From Enterobacterales bacterium (lineage in GTDB: Bacteria; Pseudomonadota; Gammaproteobacteria; Enterobacterales; Enterobacteriaceae): DNA of 64,000 nt. The notes beneath the pieces are model-generated. The model did not search any database, was not told where the DNA came from, and saw only the letters and a program-made list of their open reading frames with translations. The stretch covers positions 37,114 to 101,113 of the forward strand of contig JAATFX010000070.1 in the NCBI GenBank assembly GCA_015654925.1, read 5' to 3'. A program made the translations under genes and the position numbers. This document shows positions 1 to 9,994 of this stretch, one piece after another (the first letter of the stretch is position 1; each line of letters opens with the position of its first letter).

Positions 1-3000
1 CCACGGATACCGCGGCAAAACGCCATTCCCCCTTGACGCCATACATCCGGCTTTCACCCGTCCCCCCCATGGCGCACCATACCAAATGCTCCAGCCAGAG
101 CGCCAATCCATCCTTCATGGACAGCACCCCCGGCCGCCAGCGGAGCAGGCCGTCCGTTTGCACCTGGGGCAGCCAGCCGTTGAGTTCGATATCGCCGAAC
201 GTCAGGTCGATCTCGATGCTTTGCGTGTCACCTTGCCGCTGCTGGCGCACCGTCTCGGCCAGTTGCGCCATTTCATCGCGCTGCTTGGCCCAATAGAGTT
301 CGCCAAAGGCGCCATAGGGCAGATATCCCGCGGCGCGAACTTTGCGGTACAGCTGGTCGGGGTCTTCCTCGGCGATCAGGGTATTAAGCAACTGGTCGTT
401 GAGTTGATACCGGGTCAGGCCTTCGATGACAAAAGGTTCGTCGGCGACCAGTTCGGTCTCTTCCAAATGAAAATAGACCCCCAGGCGCTGTTGGAAATAA
501 GCGCGCACCGGATGGTTGTAAAAACGCCGCAGGGAATCAAACGCCAGAACGGTAATCTGTTCGGCGTCAAGGGGACGGATAAACTCGGGATGCGCTTTGC
601 CGCCGGCGCTGGCGGCGGGCAGCCACTCCGCGGCGAAACTTTGCTGTTCGGAACCGTCGACAAAATTTTGCGCCGCGAACGGCATCCGGCTGTGCCATTG
701 GTAGATATGCGCGCTGACCCTGGCGGCGCTGGCATCCACATCAAGATGCCCATCGCCGGGCAGATAAAAGCTTTGCGCGACGTACTCCATTAATTCGCTG
801 ACCAGCACCGAAGGATAACGCAGGGTATTATCCTGGATGGAACGGCCGATAAAACTGATATAAAACCGTTGCTGCGCCGAAAGCAGGGCCTCCAGGAACA
901 AATAGCGATCGTCATCGCGGCGGCTGCGATCGCCGCGCCTGGCCTGGCTGGCCATCAGGTCAAACCCCATCGGCGGCAAGGTGCGCGGGTAGACCCCGTC
1001 GTTCATGCCCAGCAGGCAGACCACTTTGAATGGGATCGAACGCATGGGCATCAGGGTACAAAAATTGATCGTGCCCGCCAGAAAGCGCTGGCTGATCCGC
1101 TCTTGATCCAAACGCGCGGACAGCTCGTCGCGCAGCAACATCACCGACACCGGCTCGTCAAAGGATGCCTGCAGGCCAAATTGCAGTATTTGCTGCCATT
1201 GGGTTTCCAGCAGGGCCAACGCGGCTTCGGCCTCGCTATCAGGCAGGAAAAAGTCGGCCACCAGTTCGCGGCAGCAGGGCAGCCAGTCGGCAAGGGCGCG
1301 CGGTTCCCTCAGGATATCCCGCCAGCGCCGCAGCTGCATTAATAAGTCGGCCAGATGCCCGACCAGCCCGGCGATCAGCCCGCTGGACTCGTCATAGGGC
1401 AGAATGCCCTGCCAGTCGCCGCCGTGGCTGTCCATCGCGTAGCCCAGCAGCATGCGCGTCAGGCCGAATTGCCAGGTGTGCTGGCCGGTGGCGGGCAGCA
1501 TCAGCTCGCGGATATTCTCGTCGTCCAGTCCCCAGCGGATACCCGACTCGGCCACCCATTGCCTGAGCAGCTTCTGGCCGGCTTCATCAATGGAAAACCG
1601 GGCCGCCACCGCCGGCACTTCCAGCAGCGCCAGCACCTGTTCAGCGGCAAAACGGCTTTGCGGCAGCTCCAGCAGCGTAAGAAACGCCGGCAGCGCCGGA
1701 TGAATGTGCCTGGCCCGCCGGTCGGAAATGGCGAACGGCAGATAACGACCGGCGCTGATATTGCCAAACACCGCCTGGATGGCGGGCGCATAACGATCGA
1801 TATCCGCCACCATGACGATAATTTCCCGCGGCGCCAGGGCGGGGTCTTCGCTCATCATGGCCAGCAATTGATCGTGCAACACCTCGACTTCCCGCTGGGG
1901 GCTGTGGCAAACGTGCAGGCTCAGGGAACGATCCGCCGGTTGCAGCAGGCGTTTTGCCAAGCTGTTTTCCAGGGTCTCGCGGCTCATGCCGACGATGGCA
2001 TGATCCTCCAGCTCCAGAATGTCGCGTTGCAGCGTCGCGAGCAGGGTATCGTCGCCCGGGTCGACAAAGGCGTCTACTTCCCGCACCCCGTCAAGCTGTG
2101 CCAGCAGAAACAGATTATCGCGGCCCAGTTTTCCCCATGATGCCAGGAGGGGATTGCCGATCTGCTGTTCCCCCTCGTCATCAAATAGGGCGGCGGCGTC
2201 TTCGGGCCGGCGAAAGAGCGGGTTTTCCCGCGCCTCCTGGTAATGGCTGCGCTTACGGCTTTGCAGTTTGGCCAGAAAAGCGTAGTCCCTGATATCGCCC
2301 CAGTAATAGCGACAGGGATTGGTAAACAACAGATGGACATCGATATGCCGGCCCAGGGCCTGCAGCGCCTGTAAATACGTGGGCGGCAGCGCGGATATGC
2401 CGCAGATGAACACGCGCTCCGGCAAACCCGCGGGACATGCCTGCGCTTGTTCGAGCGTCTGGATAAAACGTTGATAAAGATTGGCGCGGTGCCATGGCGA
2501 TTGGCCGGCCTGCTCGGTAAATGCCACCAGGGCCAGCCAGAGGGGGGCCTGCCATTCCTGCGCGTCCCCCAGTTCCGGCAGCCGTTCGCCCCGCTGCCAA
2601 CTCTCCAGCCAGTCCGGACGGAATACCAGATATTGATCAAAGAGGTCGGCCACCCGGGCGGCGAACTGAAAACATTTGCGCTGGTCGTCATCCCCTTGCA
2701 GATATTGGCAAATCGTCTCAAAGCCCGGCTGTTCGCATAGCCGGGGTAGCAGCGTCATCAGTTTCCAGGTCATGGCATCCTTGGAAAAGGCGCTTTCCTC
2801 TGGAATATCCGGCAGCACGCGGGTAAACATTTGCCAGATAAAACTGGCGGGCAGCGGAAACTCGATATTGGCGGCGATCCCAAAACGCGCGGCCAGCTCC
2901 ATTTGCATCCATTGGGCCATGCCGGTGCTTTGCACCAGGATCACTTCCGGTTGGAAAGGATTGCGCAGCGGCCTCCCCTCGATCAGGGCGGCAGCCAACG

Positions 3001-3043
3001 CCTTCAGCAGATCCAGCTGGTTTGAATGGTAAACCGTAAACAT
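1..3043 (-). CDS. recC: RecC, exodeoxyribonuclease V gamma subunit (3' end beyond the window)
   Basis: RecC is the Chi-recognising, non-catalytic subunit of the RecBCD helicase-nuclease that processes double-strand DNA ends for recombination. The reverse strand reads open from ATG at 3043 to base 1, about 1014 codons of the roughly 1120 usual for the family. It follows E. coli RecC throughout: VQSTGMAQWMQMELAA near residue 40, CHSPQREVEVLHDQLLAMM in the middle, RGDRSRRDDDRYLF near residue 700 and RFYNHPVRAYFQQRLGV in the C-terminal domain. No frameshift or stop was found. An AGAGGGG ribosome site precedes the ATG. The last ~100 residues, and probably the ptrA/recB neighbours, lie outside the window. 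Gene order with the ppd genes matches E. coli. Confidence 0.97.
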   Translation of the reverse strand, partial: MFTVYHSNQLDLLKALAAALIEGRPLRNPFQPEVILVQSTGMAQWMQMELAARFGIAANIEFPLPASFIWQMFTRVLPDIPEESAFSKDAMTWKLMTLLPRLCEQPGFETICQYLQGDDDQRKCFQFAARVADLFDQYLVFRPDWLESWQRGERLPELGDAQEWQAPLWLALVAFTEQAGQSPWHRANLYQRFIQTLEQAQACPAGLPERVFICGISALPPTYLQALQALGRHIDVHLLFTNPCRYYWGDIRDYAFLAKLQSRKRSHYQEARENPLFRRPEDAAALFDDEGEQQIGNPLLASWGKLGRDNLFLLAQLDGVREVDAFVDPGDDTLLATLQRDILELEDHAIVGMSRETLENSLAKRLLQPADRSLSLHVCHSPQREVEVLHDQLLAMMSEDPALAPREIIVMVADIDRYAPAIQAVFGNISAGRYLPFAISDRRARHIHPALPAFLTLLELPQSRFAAEQVLALLEVPAVAARFSIDEAGQKLLRQWVAESGIRWGLDDENIRELMLPATGQHTWQFGLTRMLLGYAMDSHGGDWQGILPYDESSGLIAGLVGHLADLLMQLRRWRDILREPRALADWLPCCRELVADFFLPDSEAEAALALLETQWQQILQFGLQASFDEPVSVMLLRDELSARLDQERISQRFLAGTINFCTLMPMRSIPFKVVCLLGMNDGVYPRTLPPMGFDLMASQARRGDRSRRDDDRYLFLEALLSAQQRFYISFIGRSIQDNTLRYPSVLVSELMEYVAQSFYLPGDGHLDVDASAARVSAHIYQWHSRMPFAAQNFVDGSEQQSFAAEWLPAASAGGKAHPEFIRPLDAEQITVLAFDSLRRFYNHPVRAYFQQRLGVYFHLEETELVADEPFVIEGLTRYQLNDQLLNTLIAEEDPDQLYRKVRAAGYLPYGAFGELYWAKQRDEMAQLAETVRQQRQGDTQSIEIDLTFGDIELNGWLPQVQTDGLLRWRPGVLSMKDGLALWLEHLVWCAMGGTGESRMYGVKGEWRFAAVSV

Positions 3044-3065
3044 GCAGTCCCCTCTTTACCTCGCC

Positions 3066-3095
3066 ACCATGACCTTGGCAACCATGACCTTGGCA
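3066..3095. repeat. Exact 15-bp tandem duplication upstream of recC
   Basis: The unit ACCATGACCTTGGCA occurs twice head to tail at 3066-3080 and 3081-3095, followed by a decayed third copy (ACAGGACCTTGCC). It lies in the 215-bp gap between ppdC and recC. It looks like a replication-slippage duplication. No other feature was seen in this gap. Confidence 0.85.
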
Positions 3096-3258
3096 ACAGG
3101 ACCTTGCCGGACAGGTCTCTTTGGGATGGTGCCTGATATACCGGATATAGTCACGCCATAGCACGGGTATTCATGCCGACACTGTAACGGGATTTCCGCT
3201 GAAAACAAGCGTTCATCACCCGCTATGCCGTTTCATGACGCCGCGCCCGCCCGCGCGG

Positions 3259-3594
3259 TTATGGGCAAAACCACCGGTTAAGCTCGACCCGCCGCTCATG
3301 AGCGCGGCAGACCGCGGCGCTCACCCGCACGCAGCCTGTCCCGCGGGGGTGTTCCGTCAATGTCAGCCGCCAGCGTGCGGGCAGTTCCACCCGATCCGCC
3401 AGGCCCGGCGTGCGATAGCATTCCAGCGCCTGATGGGCCGCCGCCAGCGCCTGCCGGTATTGGCGCAGATCTTCCCGGCGGTGCTCAAGGCGTTGCTGAT
3501 AGTGCAGCAGCGCCAGGGCCACCGTTGAAAACAGCAGAACCGCCATCATCGCTTCCGGCAAACCCGCGCCCGACTGGCGATTATGTTGACGCAT
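3259..3594 (-). CDS. ppdC: PpdC, prepilin-peptidase-dependent minor pseudopilin
   Basis: A 111-residue type IV pilin-like protein. The start of the mature domain is visible as GAGLPEAMMAVLLFSTVALA, with a glycine before LPE and the glutamate at mature position 5, then a hydrophobic helix. The C-terminus (cysteine-containing GCVRVSAAVCRAH...WFCP) matches the pattern of E. coli PpdC (107 residues). It is the last of four pseudopilin genes in order ppdA-ppdB-ygdB-ppdC. An AGGAGCAATA ribosome site sits just before the ATG inside a short tandem repeat (GGAGCAACAAGGAGCAA). Such minor pilins prime assembly of type II secretion or type IV pilus fibres in the inner membrane; the E. coli set has no firmly assigned role. 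Confidence 0.85.
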   Translation of the reverse strand: MRQHNRQSGAGLPEAMMAVLLFSTVALALLHYQQRLEHRREDLRQYRQALAAAHQALECYRTPGLADRVELPARWRLTLTEHPRGTGCVRVSAAVCRAHERRVELNRWFCP

Positions 3595-3645
3595 TATTGC
3601 TCCTTGTTGCTCCTTATTTATCCCGTCAGCTTTGCTGTGGCATCG

Positions 3646-4116
3646 TTATCGTGGCAAATAATCCAGCCAGCCCCCGGGGCGGGGCGACAAGCCAAAGCAC
3701 GGCTTATCCCCGCCGCAGCGTATTGTTGCTAAAGCGCCGCCGTCCCCCGCCGCGGGCGCTGCGGTTGGCCGCAATTCCACCTGCCGGTAGAGGCGCAGCG
3801 GCCCGGCGATAACGTCGCCGGCGCCGCTTTCGCCGCGTAATATCCATCGGCCCGCCCGGCGATCGGCCAGCAGGCAGGCGCGGAACGTCTCGCCCTCCGG
3901 CTGCCGGCACTGCGCGTGTTCTGCATGCCAATATTGCCGCGCGCCCCATGCCAGCGCGGATTCCGCCTGGTGAAACGCGGCAAGGTAGCGCTGCTCGTCG
4001 TTAAGCAGCGCCAACGACAGATCCAACTGCCGCTGCCATGCCGCCATGACCATCAAACTGATAACCAGCACGGCCAATAACGCCGCCAGGGTGCCGCCGC
4101 CCCTCTGCGCGCCCAC
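3646..4116 (-). CDS. ygdB: YgdB-like pseudopilin cluster protein
   Basis: About 156 residues if translation starts at the GTG at 4116, two bases after the ppdB stop. A longer frame extends upstream into ppdB but that part does not look like protein of this family. The N-terminus carries a pilin-like hydrophobic segment (TLAALLAVLVISLMVMAAW), then the conserved SALAWGARQYWH, matching SALAWG in E. coli YgdB (135 residues). A C-terminal SPRPGGWLDYLP resembles SPRGWSDFCP there. It is probably a minor pseudopilin (GspK/PilX-like) translated with its neighbours. The start is inferred from coupling; family membership is well supported by similarity and position. Confidence 0.8.
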   Translation of the reverse strand: MGAQRGGGTLAALLAVLVISLMVMAAWQRQLDLSLALLNDEQRYLAAFHQAESALAWGARQYWHAEHAQCRQPEGETFRACLLADRRAGRWILRGESGAGDVIAGPLRLYRQVELRPTAAPAAGDGGALATIRCGGDKPCFGLSPRPGGWLDYLPR

Positions 4117-4118
4117 GG

Positions 4119-4688
4119 TTAACCGTTGCGCCCGGCAATCACGCGGCTGAGGCGATAGGTAATGGCGGGATGGCCGCGGGCCGCGCCGGCCAGGGTCACC
4201 CGCCAGGCGCGATCGCCCAGGGGTTCGCACTGAAACTGTGTAATGGCCCACCGCTGGGTATCATGCATCTTTGCCCATCCCGGGCCATCGCAGTGTCCGA
4301 CGCCGCGCTGCGTCTCCAACGCGCCGCGGTGCAGCCGATAACCAAACGTATCGTTAATCAGGCGGCAGCCCGATTTTCTGGCATCCGCCGGATAAAAGGC
4401 ATAACGCAGTATCACGCAGGAACCGGGCGTTTCCCCATGCCGCCGGGCGATAAATACCGCCGGTCCCGGACACGGCGGCGAACAGTAACCCGCGCGCCGC
4501 AAATCTTTTTCTATCGATAACACGCTTTGCTCCAGTTGCCGGGTTAACTGCATTTGCAACATTGCCCCATGGCATTGACGGTGCAATACGGGAAAAAAAT
4601 GCAGGCTGCCCAGCAGCACCATGCTGGTTATCGCCAGGGCGCAAAGGGCCTCCACCAGGCTGAACCCGCCCTGCCCAGGCTTTAGCAC
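4119..4688 (-). CDS. ppdB: PpdB, minor pseudopilin
   Basis: 189 residues from a GTG whose bases overlap the ppdA stop (GTGCTAA). This gives a length close to the 187 of E. coli PpdB; an upstream ATG at 4724 would add 12 residues. The prepilin motif is GQGGFSLVEALCALAITSMV, with F+1 and E+5, followed by the hydrophobic helix. RRAGYCSPPCPGP and DTFGYRLHRGALETQRGVGHC align with conserved cysteine-bearing segments of the family. It is probably a GspJ/PilW-like minor pilin cleaved by prepilin peptidase. The tight overlaps indicate translational coupling within the ppdA-ppdB-ygdB-ppdC unit. Confidence 0.87.
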   Translation of the reverse strand: MLKPGQGGFSLVEALCALAITSMVLLGSLHFFPVLHRQCHGAMLQMQLTRQLEQSVLSIEKDLRRAGYCSPPCPGPAVFIARRHGETPGSCVILRYAFYPADARKSGCRLINDTFGYRLHRGALETQRGVGHCDGPGWAKMHDTQRWAITQFQCEPLGDRAWRVTLAGAARGHPAITYRLSRVIAGRNG

Positions 4689-5164
4689 GGCGCCATGTCC
4701 GCCCACCGGCCCAGTTCGCTGCATATCCGCACCCGGCCCTTGCCGGACAGAATGATCTTGAGCCTGCCCGCCGGATTGGCGATGACCAGATGCGCCGCGG
4801 TGGCGGTATTGCGCAAACCGGCCAGGGTGAGATATCCGGGCGCGGACATCTCCAGCCGGATATCAGCAAACGGGCTGGTCAAGCGTGCCATGGGCGCCGC
4901 GGGTTCGTCGCCGTCGTCAAAGCGCGCGGTCAGTGACCAGCCGAGTCCCGGCTTCACGGCAATACGGCAGGTATGATTGCCCCAGCCGGCGCGCAGTTGT
5001 AAACGCAGCAAAAAATCCGCGATCTGGCGGGCGCTGTGATCCAGCTGGGCCTTGTGCCGGTAATGCTGCCAGGCGACGCCTCCAGACAGGGCAACGGCCG
5101 CCATCAGCGCCAGTACCAGCAGCATTTCCATCAGGGTAAATCCCCGTTGATTCAGGTTTTTCAT
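4682..5164 (-). CDS. ppdA: PpdA, minor pseudopilin
   Basis: 160 residues, beginning with a clear prepilin leader and helix (MKNLNQRGFTLMEMLLVLAL): cleavage after the glycine, N-methylated phenylalanine and the glutamate at +5. The rest is a GspH/FimT-like periplasmic globular domain with two cysteines (HTCRIAV and RVRICSEL) that could pair. It is the first gene of the pseudopilin unit and overlaps the ppdB start by 7 bases. thyA lies 168 bp upstream in the same direction, separated by a strong hairpin, as in E. coli. Confidence 0.9.
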   Translation of the reverse strand: MKNLNQRGFTLMEMLLVLALMAAVALSGGVAWQHYRHKAQLDHSARQIADFLLRLQLRAGWGNHTCRIAVKPGLGWSLTARFDDGDEPAAPMARLTSPFADIRLEMSAPGYLTLAGLRNTATAAHLVIANPAGRLKIILSGKGRVRICSELGRWADMAPC

Positions 5165-5290
5165 AATCCGCAGGGTAACGGCGAGAGTCTGCTGGCGCCA
5201 GCGCCGGCAGCGCGAACTGCCAGGCGCCGCGCAAAAGATTAAATGGGGTAATGCAAGGGGGCAAAAAAATGCGAGGGATATAGCAATTCA

Positions 5291-5324
5291 GGCTCCCCGG
5301 CGGCTCAAGCCGCGCCGGGGAGCC
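5291..5324 (-). terminator. Strong hairpin between thyA and ppdA
   Basis: A perfect 12-bp GC-rich stem (GGCTCCCCGGCG pairing with CGCCGGGGAGCC) around a 10-base loop, immediately after the thyA stop. The only T-run on the transcript strand is about 20 bases beyond (near 5265-5271), so it is not a classical intrinsic terminator. It may terminate lgt-thyA weakly or protect the transcript 3' end. Confidence 0.6.
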
Positions 5325-5332
5325 TATGGGAT

Positions 5333-6127
5333 TCAGATAGCGACCGGGGCTTTGATCGGCGGATGCGGATCGTAGCCCTGGATATCGAAATCCTCGAACC
5401 GGTAATCGAACAGCGAGGCCGGTTTACGTTTAACGATCAGCTGTGGCAGCGCGCGCGGTTCGCGGGTCAGTTGCAAATCGGCCTGTTCCAGATGATTGCT
5501 GTACAGGTGGGTATCCCCGCCGGTCCAGACAAAATCCCCCACATGGAGATCGCACTGCTGCGCCACCATGTGCATCAACAGCGCGTAGCTGGCGATATTA
5601 AACGGCAGGCCGAGGAAAATATCGCACGAACGCTGATACAGCTGGCAGGATAATGTGCCGTTGGCGACATAAAACTGGAACAGCGCGTGACAAGGCGACA
5701 GCGCCATTTGATCCAGTTCACCCACATTCCAGGCGGAGACGATAATGCGCCGGGAGTCCGGGTCCTGGCGCAATTGATCAACCACCCGGCTCAGTTGATC
5801 GATTTGACGGCCGTCCGCCGCGCCCCAGGCGCGCCACTGTTTGCCGTAGACCGGACCGAGGCTGCCGCTCTCGTCAGCCCACTCGTCCCAAATGGACACG
5901 TTGTGGTCATGGAGGTAACCGACGTTGGTATCGCCGTTGAGAAACCACAGCAGCTCGTAAACGATCGACCGGAGATGGCAGCGTTTGGTGGTGACCAAAG
6001 GAAACCCCTGCTGCAAATCGAAGCGCATCTGGTGGCCGAAGATTGACAATGTGCCGGTACCGGTGCGATCCGCTTTCGGCGTGCCTTCGTTACGCACCAG
6101 GCGCATCAAATCCAAATACTGTTTCAT
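5333..6127 (-). CDS. thyA: Thymidylate synthase ThyA
   Basis: Converts dUMP to dTMP using methylene-tetrahydrofolate, the only de novo dTMP route. The 264 residues equal the E. coli length. Visible motifs are the phosphate-binding RTGTG loop near residue 21, the catalytic cysteine in [13 protein letters not shown] (about 146), the dUMP-binding [10 protein letters not shown] and [19 protein letters not shown] segments, and the C-terminal IKAPVAI tail that closes over the active site. The ATG is 6 bases after the lgt stop, so the two genes are co-transcribed as in E. coli. Confidence 0.98.
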   Translation of the reverse strand: MKQYLDLMRLVRNEGTPKADRTGTGTLSIFGHQMRFDLQQGFPLVTTKRCHLRSIVYELLWFLNGDTNVGYLHDHNVSIWDEWADESGSLGPVYGKQWRAWGAADGRQIDQLSRVVDQLRQDPDSRRIIVSAWNVGELDQMALSPCHALFQFYVANGTLSCQLYQRSCDIFLGLPFNIASYALLMHMVAQQCDLHVGDFVWTGGDTHLYSNHLEQADLQLTREPRALPQLIVKRKPASLFDYRFEDFDIQGYDPHPPIKAPVAI

Positions 6128-6133
6128 GTGACC

Positions 6134-7006
6134 TCAGGACAGTTGTTGCTGCGGGCGACGACGGTAGGCCCAGATAAACATAATCAAACCGGCGATGATC
6201 ATCGGCACCGAGAGAATTTGCCCCATGCTGACCATGCCGTCGAATAATCCGAGCTGGGCGTCGGGCTGCCGGAAAAACTCAACGATAATACGAAACGCGC
6301 CGTAACCCATCAGGAACAGGCCCGATACGCTGCCCAGGGGGCGCGGCTTGCGAATAAACACATTGAGGATAATAAACAGCACCACGCCTTCGAGCAGCAG
6401 TTCATAAATCTGCGAGGGGTGGCGCGGCAGCATGCCATATTGATTAAATAGCTCCTGCCATTGCGGGTGCGTCGGCAGCAGGGCCAAATCCTCGCTGCGG
6501 GAACCGGGGAACAGCATGGCCCAGGGCGTATCGGTGGTAACGCGCCCCCAGAGCTCGCCGTTGATAAAGTTGCCCAAGCGGCCGGCGCCCAGGCCAAAGG
6601 GGATCATCGGCGCGATAAAATCCGCCACATGGAAGAAATGGCGCTTGGTCCGGTAGGCAAACCAGAACATCACGATGATGACCCCGATCAGGCCGCCGTG
6701 GAATGACATGCCGCCATCCCAGACCTTGAATAAATACAGCGGGTTGTCGAGGAACACGGGCAGGTTATAGAACAATACGTAACCGATGCGCCCGCCTAAA
6801 AACACCCCCAGGAAACCCGCGTACAGCAGGTTCTCCACTTCATCTTTGGTCCAGCCGCTGCCGGGCCGGTTGGCGCGGCGCACCGCCAGCCACATAGCGA
6901 AAACAAAACCGACCAGGTACATCAGGCCGTACCAATGGAGCGAGACCGGACCTATTGAGAATATAACCGGATCAAACTGAGGAAAGGCCAGATAATTCGT
7001 TGTCAT
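6134..7006 (-). CDS. lgt: Prolipoprotein diacylglyceryl transferase Lgt
   Basis: Transfers diacylglycerol from phosphatidylglycerol to the lipobox cysteine of prolipoproteins in the inner membrane, the first step of lipoprotein maturation. The 290 residues show seven or so hydrophobic segments, the essential histidine in [12 protein letters not shown], and the signature [16 protein letters not shown] with the critical arginines. It starts with [13 protein letters not shown]. thyA follows with a 6-bp spacer; ptsP lies 198 bp upstream. A substrate in this window is the YgdR lipoprotein. Confidence 0.97.
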   Translation of the reverse strand: MTTNYLAFPQFDPVIFSIGPVSLHWYGLMYLVGFVFAMWLAVRRANRPGSGWTKDEVENLLYAGFLGVFLGGRIGYVLFYNLPVFLDNPLYLFKVWDGGMSFHGGLIGVIIVMFWFAYRTKRHFFHVADFIAPMIPFGLGAGRLGNFINGELWGRVTTDTPWAMLFPGSRSEDLALLPTHPQWQELFNQYGMLPRHPSQIYELLLEGVVLFIILNVFIRKPRPLGSVSGLFLMGYGAFRIIVEFFRQPDAQLGLFDGMVSMGQILSVPMIIAGLIMFIWAYRRRPQQQLS

Positions 7007-7204
7007 TCATCACCACGATTTATGTCATTTTCACCCCGTCGGTCTGGCGGGGCGGCAGGCTATTCGATAACGAAAAAAGCGTTGGCATGCAGTGGGCTTG
7101 GTTCGTCCGACGCCGGCGTATCATAGCATAGCGCCGTATTTTTGGCGGTGGGCAACGGTAAATTTAGCGGCCAATAGTGTAAGTTTTTTTACGCCGCCCG
7201 CCCG

Positions 7205-9454
7205 TCAGCGGCCGCCGCGGATCAGGCCGCCCAGCCCGCGGCGTTCCAAAAACGCCGCCACCTGGTGGCGGACATCAATGGCATTTTGCGCGCTGAGCAC
7301 CCGTTCCACCAATGCGCCCGCATCCTCAAGTTCGACATTGCGCAGCAGGTATTTGATTCTGGCCACGCTGCGCCCGTTCATACTGAGGGTGCGGTAGCCC
7401 ATGCCGGTTAACAGCAGCGCCCCCATGGGGTCGCCGGCCATCTCGCCGCACAGGCTGCAGTCCAGGCCCAGGTAGCGGCAGTCGGTGACGATCTTCAGCA
7501 ATACTTGCAGCATGGCCGGATGCAGGCTGTCGTACATGGCCGCCACCCGGGTATTGTTGCGATCGACCGCCAGCAGGTATTGGGTCAGATCGTTCGACCC
7601 CACCGACACAAAATCCACCCGGTTAATCAGCAGCGGCAGCATAAATACCATGGCCGGCACTTCGATCATCACGCCGATACGCAGCGCGGGCAGCGGGTAG
7701 CCCAGCATTTCTTCCACTTCGCGCCCGGCCCGATCGATAAGGCGGCGCGCTTCGTCGATTTCATCGATGCTGGTGATCATCGGCAGCAGAATGCTGAGGT
7801 TGCCGGTGGCGGCGTTGGCGCGCAGCATGGCGCGCACCTGAATCAAGAAAATCTCCGGCTGATCGAGGGTAATGCGGATACCGCGCCAGCCGAGGCAGGG
7901 GTTCTCCTCATTGATCGGCGCCATATACGGCAGCTGTTTATCCGATCCGACATCCAGGGTGCGCAGGGTGACCGATTTAGCCGGGAACAATTGCAGCATG
8001 CCCTGGTATTGCGCAACCTGCTCATCCTCGGAAGGGAAGCCGCTTTGCAGCATAAAAGGAATTTCGGTGCGATAGAGGCCGACGCCGTCCACCCGATTCC
8101 CCAGGCGCTGTTCATGCTCGGCGCTGAGCCCGGCGTTAAGCATCACCTGTATGCGCTCGCCGCCCTTCATGGTGGCCGGCTGCTCGACGTCATCCTCCGC
8201 CAGGCGGCTGAGCTGCTTTTCCTCGCTGATTAGCCGCTGATATTCCTGTACCAGCACCGGTTCGGGATCAACCAGCAGTTCGCCGCGGTAACCGTCAACC
8301 ACCAGCAGGCGCTGGTTAAGCAGCGCCGGTTGAATATCGGCTCCCATCACGGTGGGGATGCCCATGGCGCGCACCAGGATGGCGGCATGGGAATTGGCGG
8401 CCCCGTCCCTGACCACCACGCCGACCATTTTATCCTGCGGCATCTCCGCCAACAGCGTCGCGCTCAGCTCATCGGCCACCAGTATGAAACGCGAAGGCCA
8501 GGGCGTCTCGCCCTGGATATTGTCATCCAGATGGAACAGCAGCCGCTGGCCGAGGGCGCGCAAATCACCGGATCGCTCGCGCATATAGCTGTCGTTGAGC
8601 TGGGCGAACTGTTCGGCAAACTGTTCGATCACCTGTTTTACCGCCCATTCGGCAATGGAGCCGGCGTCGATTTCCGCAAACAGCTCGCGCTTGAGCCTGG
8701 CGTCGTTCAACAGATGGGAATAAAGGTCGAAAATAGCCGCGCTGTCTTTTTGGGCATTGGCGGAAAAACGCTTGCTAAAGCGCCGGAATTCAGCCGCCGC
8801 CTCGCCCAGGGCGAAGGTCAGCCGCTCGCGTTCGCGCGCGCTGTCCAGGGAGGAAGCTTTAAACACCTGGTCCAGGGAAGGCTGGCTGTTGTCCACCCAG
8901 CCTTGGGCGATGGCCACGCCCGGCGCAGCCGCCAGGGCGCGGATGCGCGTCTGCCGGTATTGGCCGAACAGCGCGTTAAGCTGGGACTGGGATAAAATAC
9001 CGGCCATTTGCGTGGCCAGCGTCACCATGAAAGATTCTTCGCTTTCGTCGAACTGGCGGTGCTCGCGTTGCTGCACCACCAGCACGCCCAGCAGTTGGCG
9101 GCGATGGATGATGGGCACGCCGAGGAACGAGCGGAACCGCTCTTCTTTTACCGCGGGAATATACTGGAAGCTGGGGTGATTATGGGCGTCGGCCAGGTTG
9201 ATAGGCTCCGCCAGGCGTCCCACCAGCCCGACTATGCCCTGGTCGAACGCCAGCGTGACGGTACGCCCGCGCGGTTTTTTCAAACCGCGCGTGGCCATCA
9301 GGTAATAGCAGCGGCGATCGTTGTCGGCCAGATACACCGAGCAGACCTCGGTATCCATCGCCAGACAGGTTTCATTAACCAGAATTTCCAGCGTATCCGA
9401 TAAACGCGGCGCAGCTGCGACCTTTTCTACGATTTCGCGCAAACGCGTAAGCAT
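7205..9454 (-). CDS. ptsP: PtsP, enzyme I of the nitrogen phosphotransferase system
   Basis: EI-Ntr takes phosphate from PEP and passes it to NPr and then EIIA-Ntr, a regulatory cascade for nitrogen/potassium balance. The 749 residues (748 in E. coli) contain an N-terminal GAF domain (about 1-165), then the enzyme I core. The phosphohistidine is in DGAANSHAAILVRAMGIP near residue 356. The PEP-binding barrel shows ILLPMITSIDE, FVSVGSNDLTQYLLAVDR and the active-site cysteine in CSLCGEMAGDP. It starts 12 bases after rppH, so the two form an operon as in E. coli. Confidence 0.97.
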   Translation of the reverse strand: MLTRLREIVEKVAAAPRLSDTLEILVNETCLAMDTEVCSVYLADNDRRCYYLMATRGLKKPRGRTVTLAFDQGIVGLVGRLAEPINLADAHNHPSFQYIPAVKEERFRSFLGVPIIHRRQLLGVLVVQQREHRQFDESEESFMVTLATQMAGILSQSQLNALFGQYRQTRIRALAAAPGVAIAQGWVDNSQPSLDQVFKASSLDSARERERLTFALGEAAAEFRRFSKRFSANAQKDSAAIFDLYSHLLNDARLKRELFAEIDAGSIAEWAVKQVIEQFAEQFAQLNDSYMRERSGDLRALGQRLLFHLDDNIQGETPWPSRFILVADELSATLLAEMPQDKMVGVVVRDGAANSHAAILVRAMGIPTVMGADIQPALLNQRLLVVDGYRGELLVDPEPVLVQEYQRLISEEKQLSRLAEDDVEQPATMKGGERIQVMLNAGLSAEHEQRLGNRVDGVGLYRTEIPFMLQSGFPSEDEQVAQYQGMLQLFPAKSVTLRTLDVGSDKQLPYMAPINEENPCLGWRGIRITLDQPEIFLIQVRAMLRANAATGNLSILLPMITSIDEIDEARRLIDRAGREVEEMLGYPLPALRIGVMIEVPAMVFMLPLLINRVDFVSVGSNDLTQYLLAVDRNNTRVAAMYDSLHPAMLQVLLKIVTDCRYLGLDCSLCGEMAGDPMGALLLTGMGYRTLSMNGRSVARIKYLLRNVELEDAGALVERVLSAQNAIDVRHQVAAFLERRGLGGLIRGGR

Positions 9455-9466
9455 GTTCTGCGTGGC

Positions 9467-9994
9467 TTAACCCCTCTTCCGTCTGTAGGCAGGGAGAGTC
9501 CGTTGCGCGGTCGATTCCTGCAACGGCATGACTACGGTAGAAAACTCTTTCATAACCCGGCGGTAAACGTCCCGCTTAAAAGAAACCACCTGGCGCACCG
9601 GGTACCAAAAACTGACCCAACGCCAGCCATCAAACTCAGGGGTGCCCCCGCACTGCATATTGATATCGGCATCCTGACACATGAGCTGCAGCAGAAACCA
9701 TTTTTGCTTCTGGCCGATGCAGACCGGTTTAGTGTCCCAGCGAACCAACCGTTTTGGCAGCTTATACCGTAACCAGTTGCGGGTGGCGGCCAGGATGCGC
9801 ACATCCTTCCGGCTCAGTCCGACCTCTTCATACAGTTCACGGTACATGGCCTGCTCGGGCGTCTCGCCGGCGTTAATCCCGCCCTGGGGAAACTGCCATG
9901 AGTGCTGCCCGTATCTCCTGGCCCACACAACCTGCCCATCACGATTACAGATCACAATACCAACATTCGGGCGGTAGCCATCATCATCGATCAC
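9467..9994 (-). CDS. rppH: RNA pyrophosphohydrolase RppH (NudH)
   Basis: Removes pyrophosphate from the 5' triphosphate of mRNAs, starting RNase E decay. The Nudix box is intact: [22 protein letters not shown], following the pattern GX5EX7REUXEEXGU. The chosen start is GTG at 9994 ([14 protein letters not shown]), matching the start in E. coli, with an AGGT ribosome site. An in-frame ATG 54 bases upstream gives an N-terminus unlike the family. The protein is then 175 residues (176 in E. coli). The C-terminal SAYRRKRG-type tail is present (PAYRRKRG). Confidence 0.96.
   Translation of the reverse strand: MIDDDGYRPNVGIVICNRDGQVVWARRYGQHSWQFPQGGINAGETPEQAMYRELYEEVGLSRKDVRILAATRNWLRYKLPKRLVRWDTKPVCIGQKQKWFLLQLMCQDADINMQCGGTPEFDGWRWVSFWYPVRQVVSFKRDVYRRVMKEFSTVVMPLQESTAQRTLPAYRRKRG

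Noticed and set aside
86..793. Plus-strand open frame of 235 codons inside recC
   Set aside because: It lies antisense to an unbroken RecC frame that matches E. coli throughout; it has no family resemblance.
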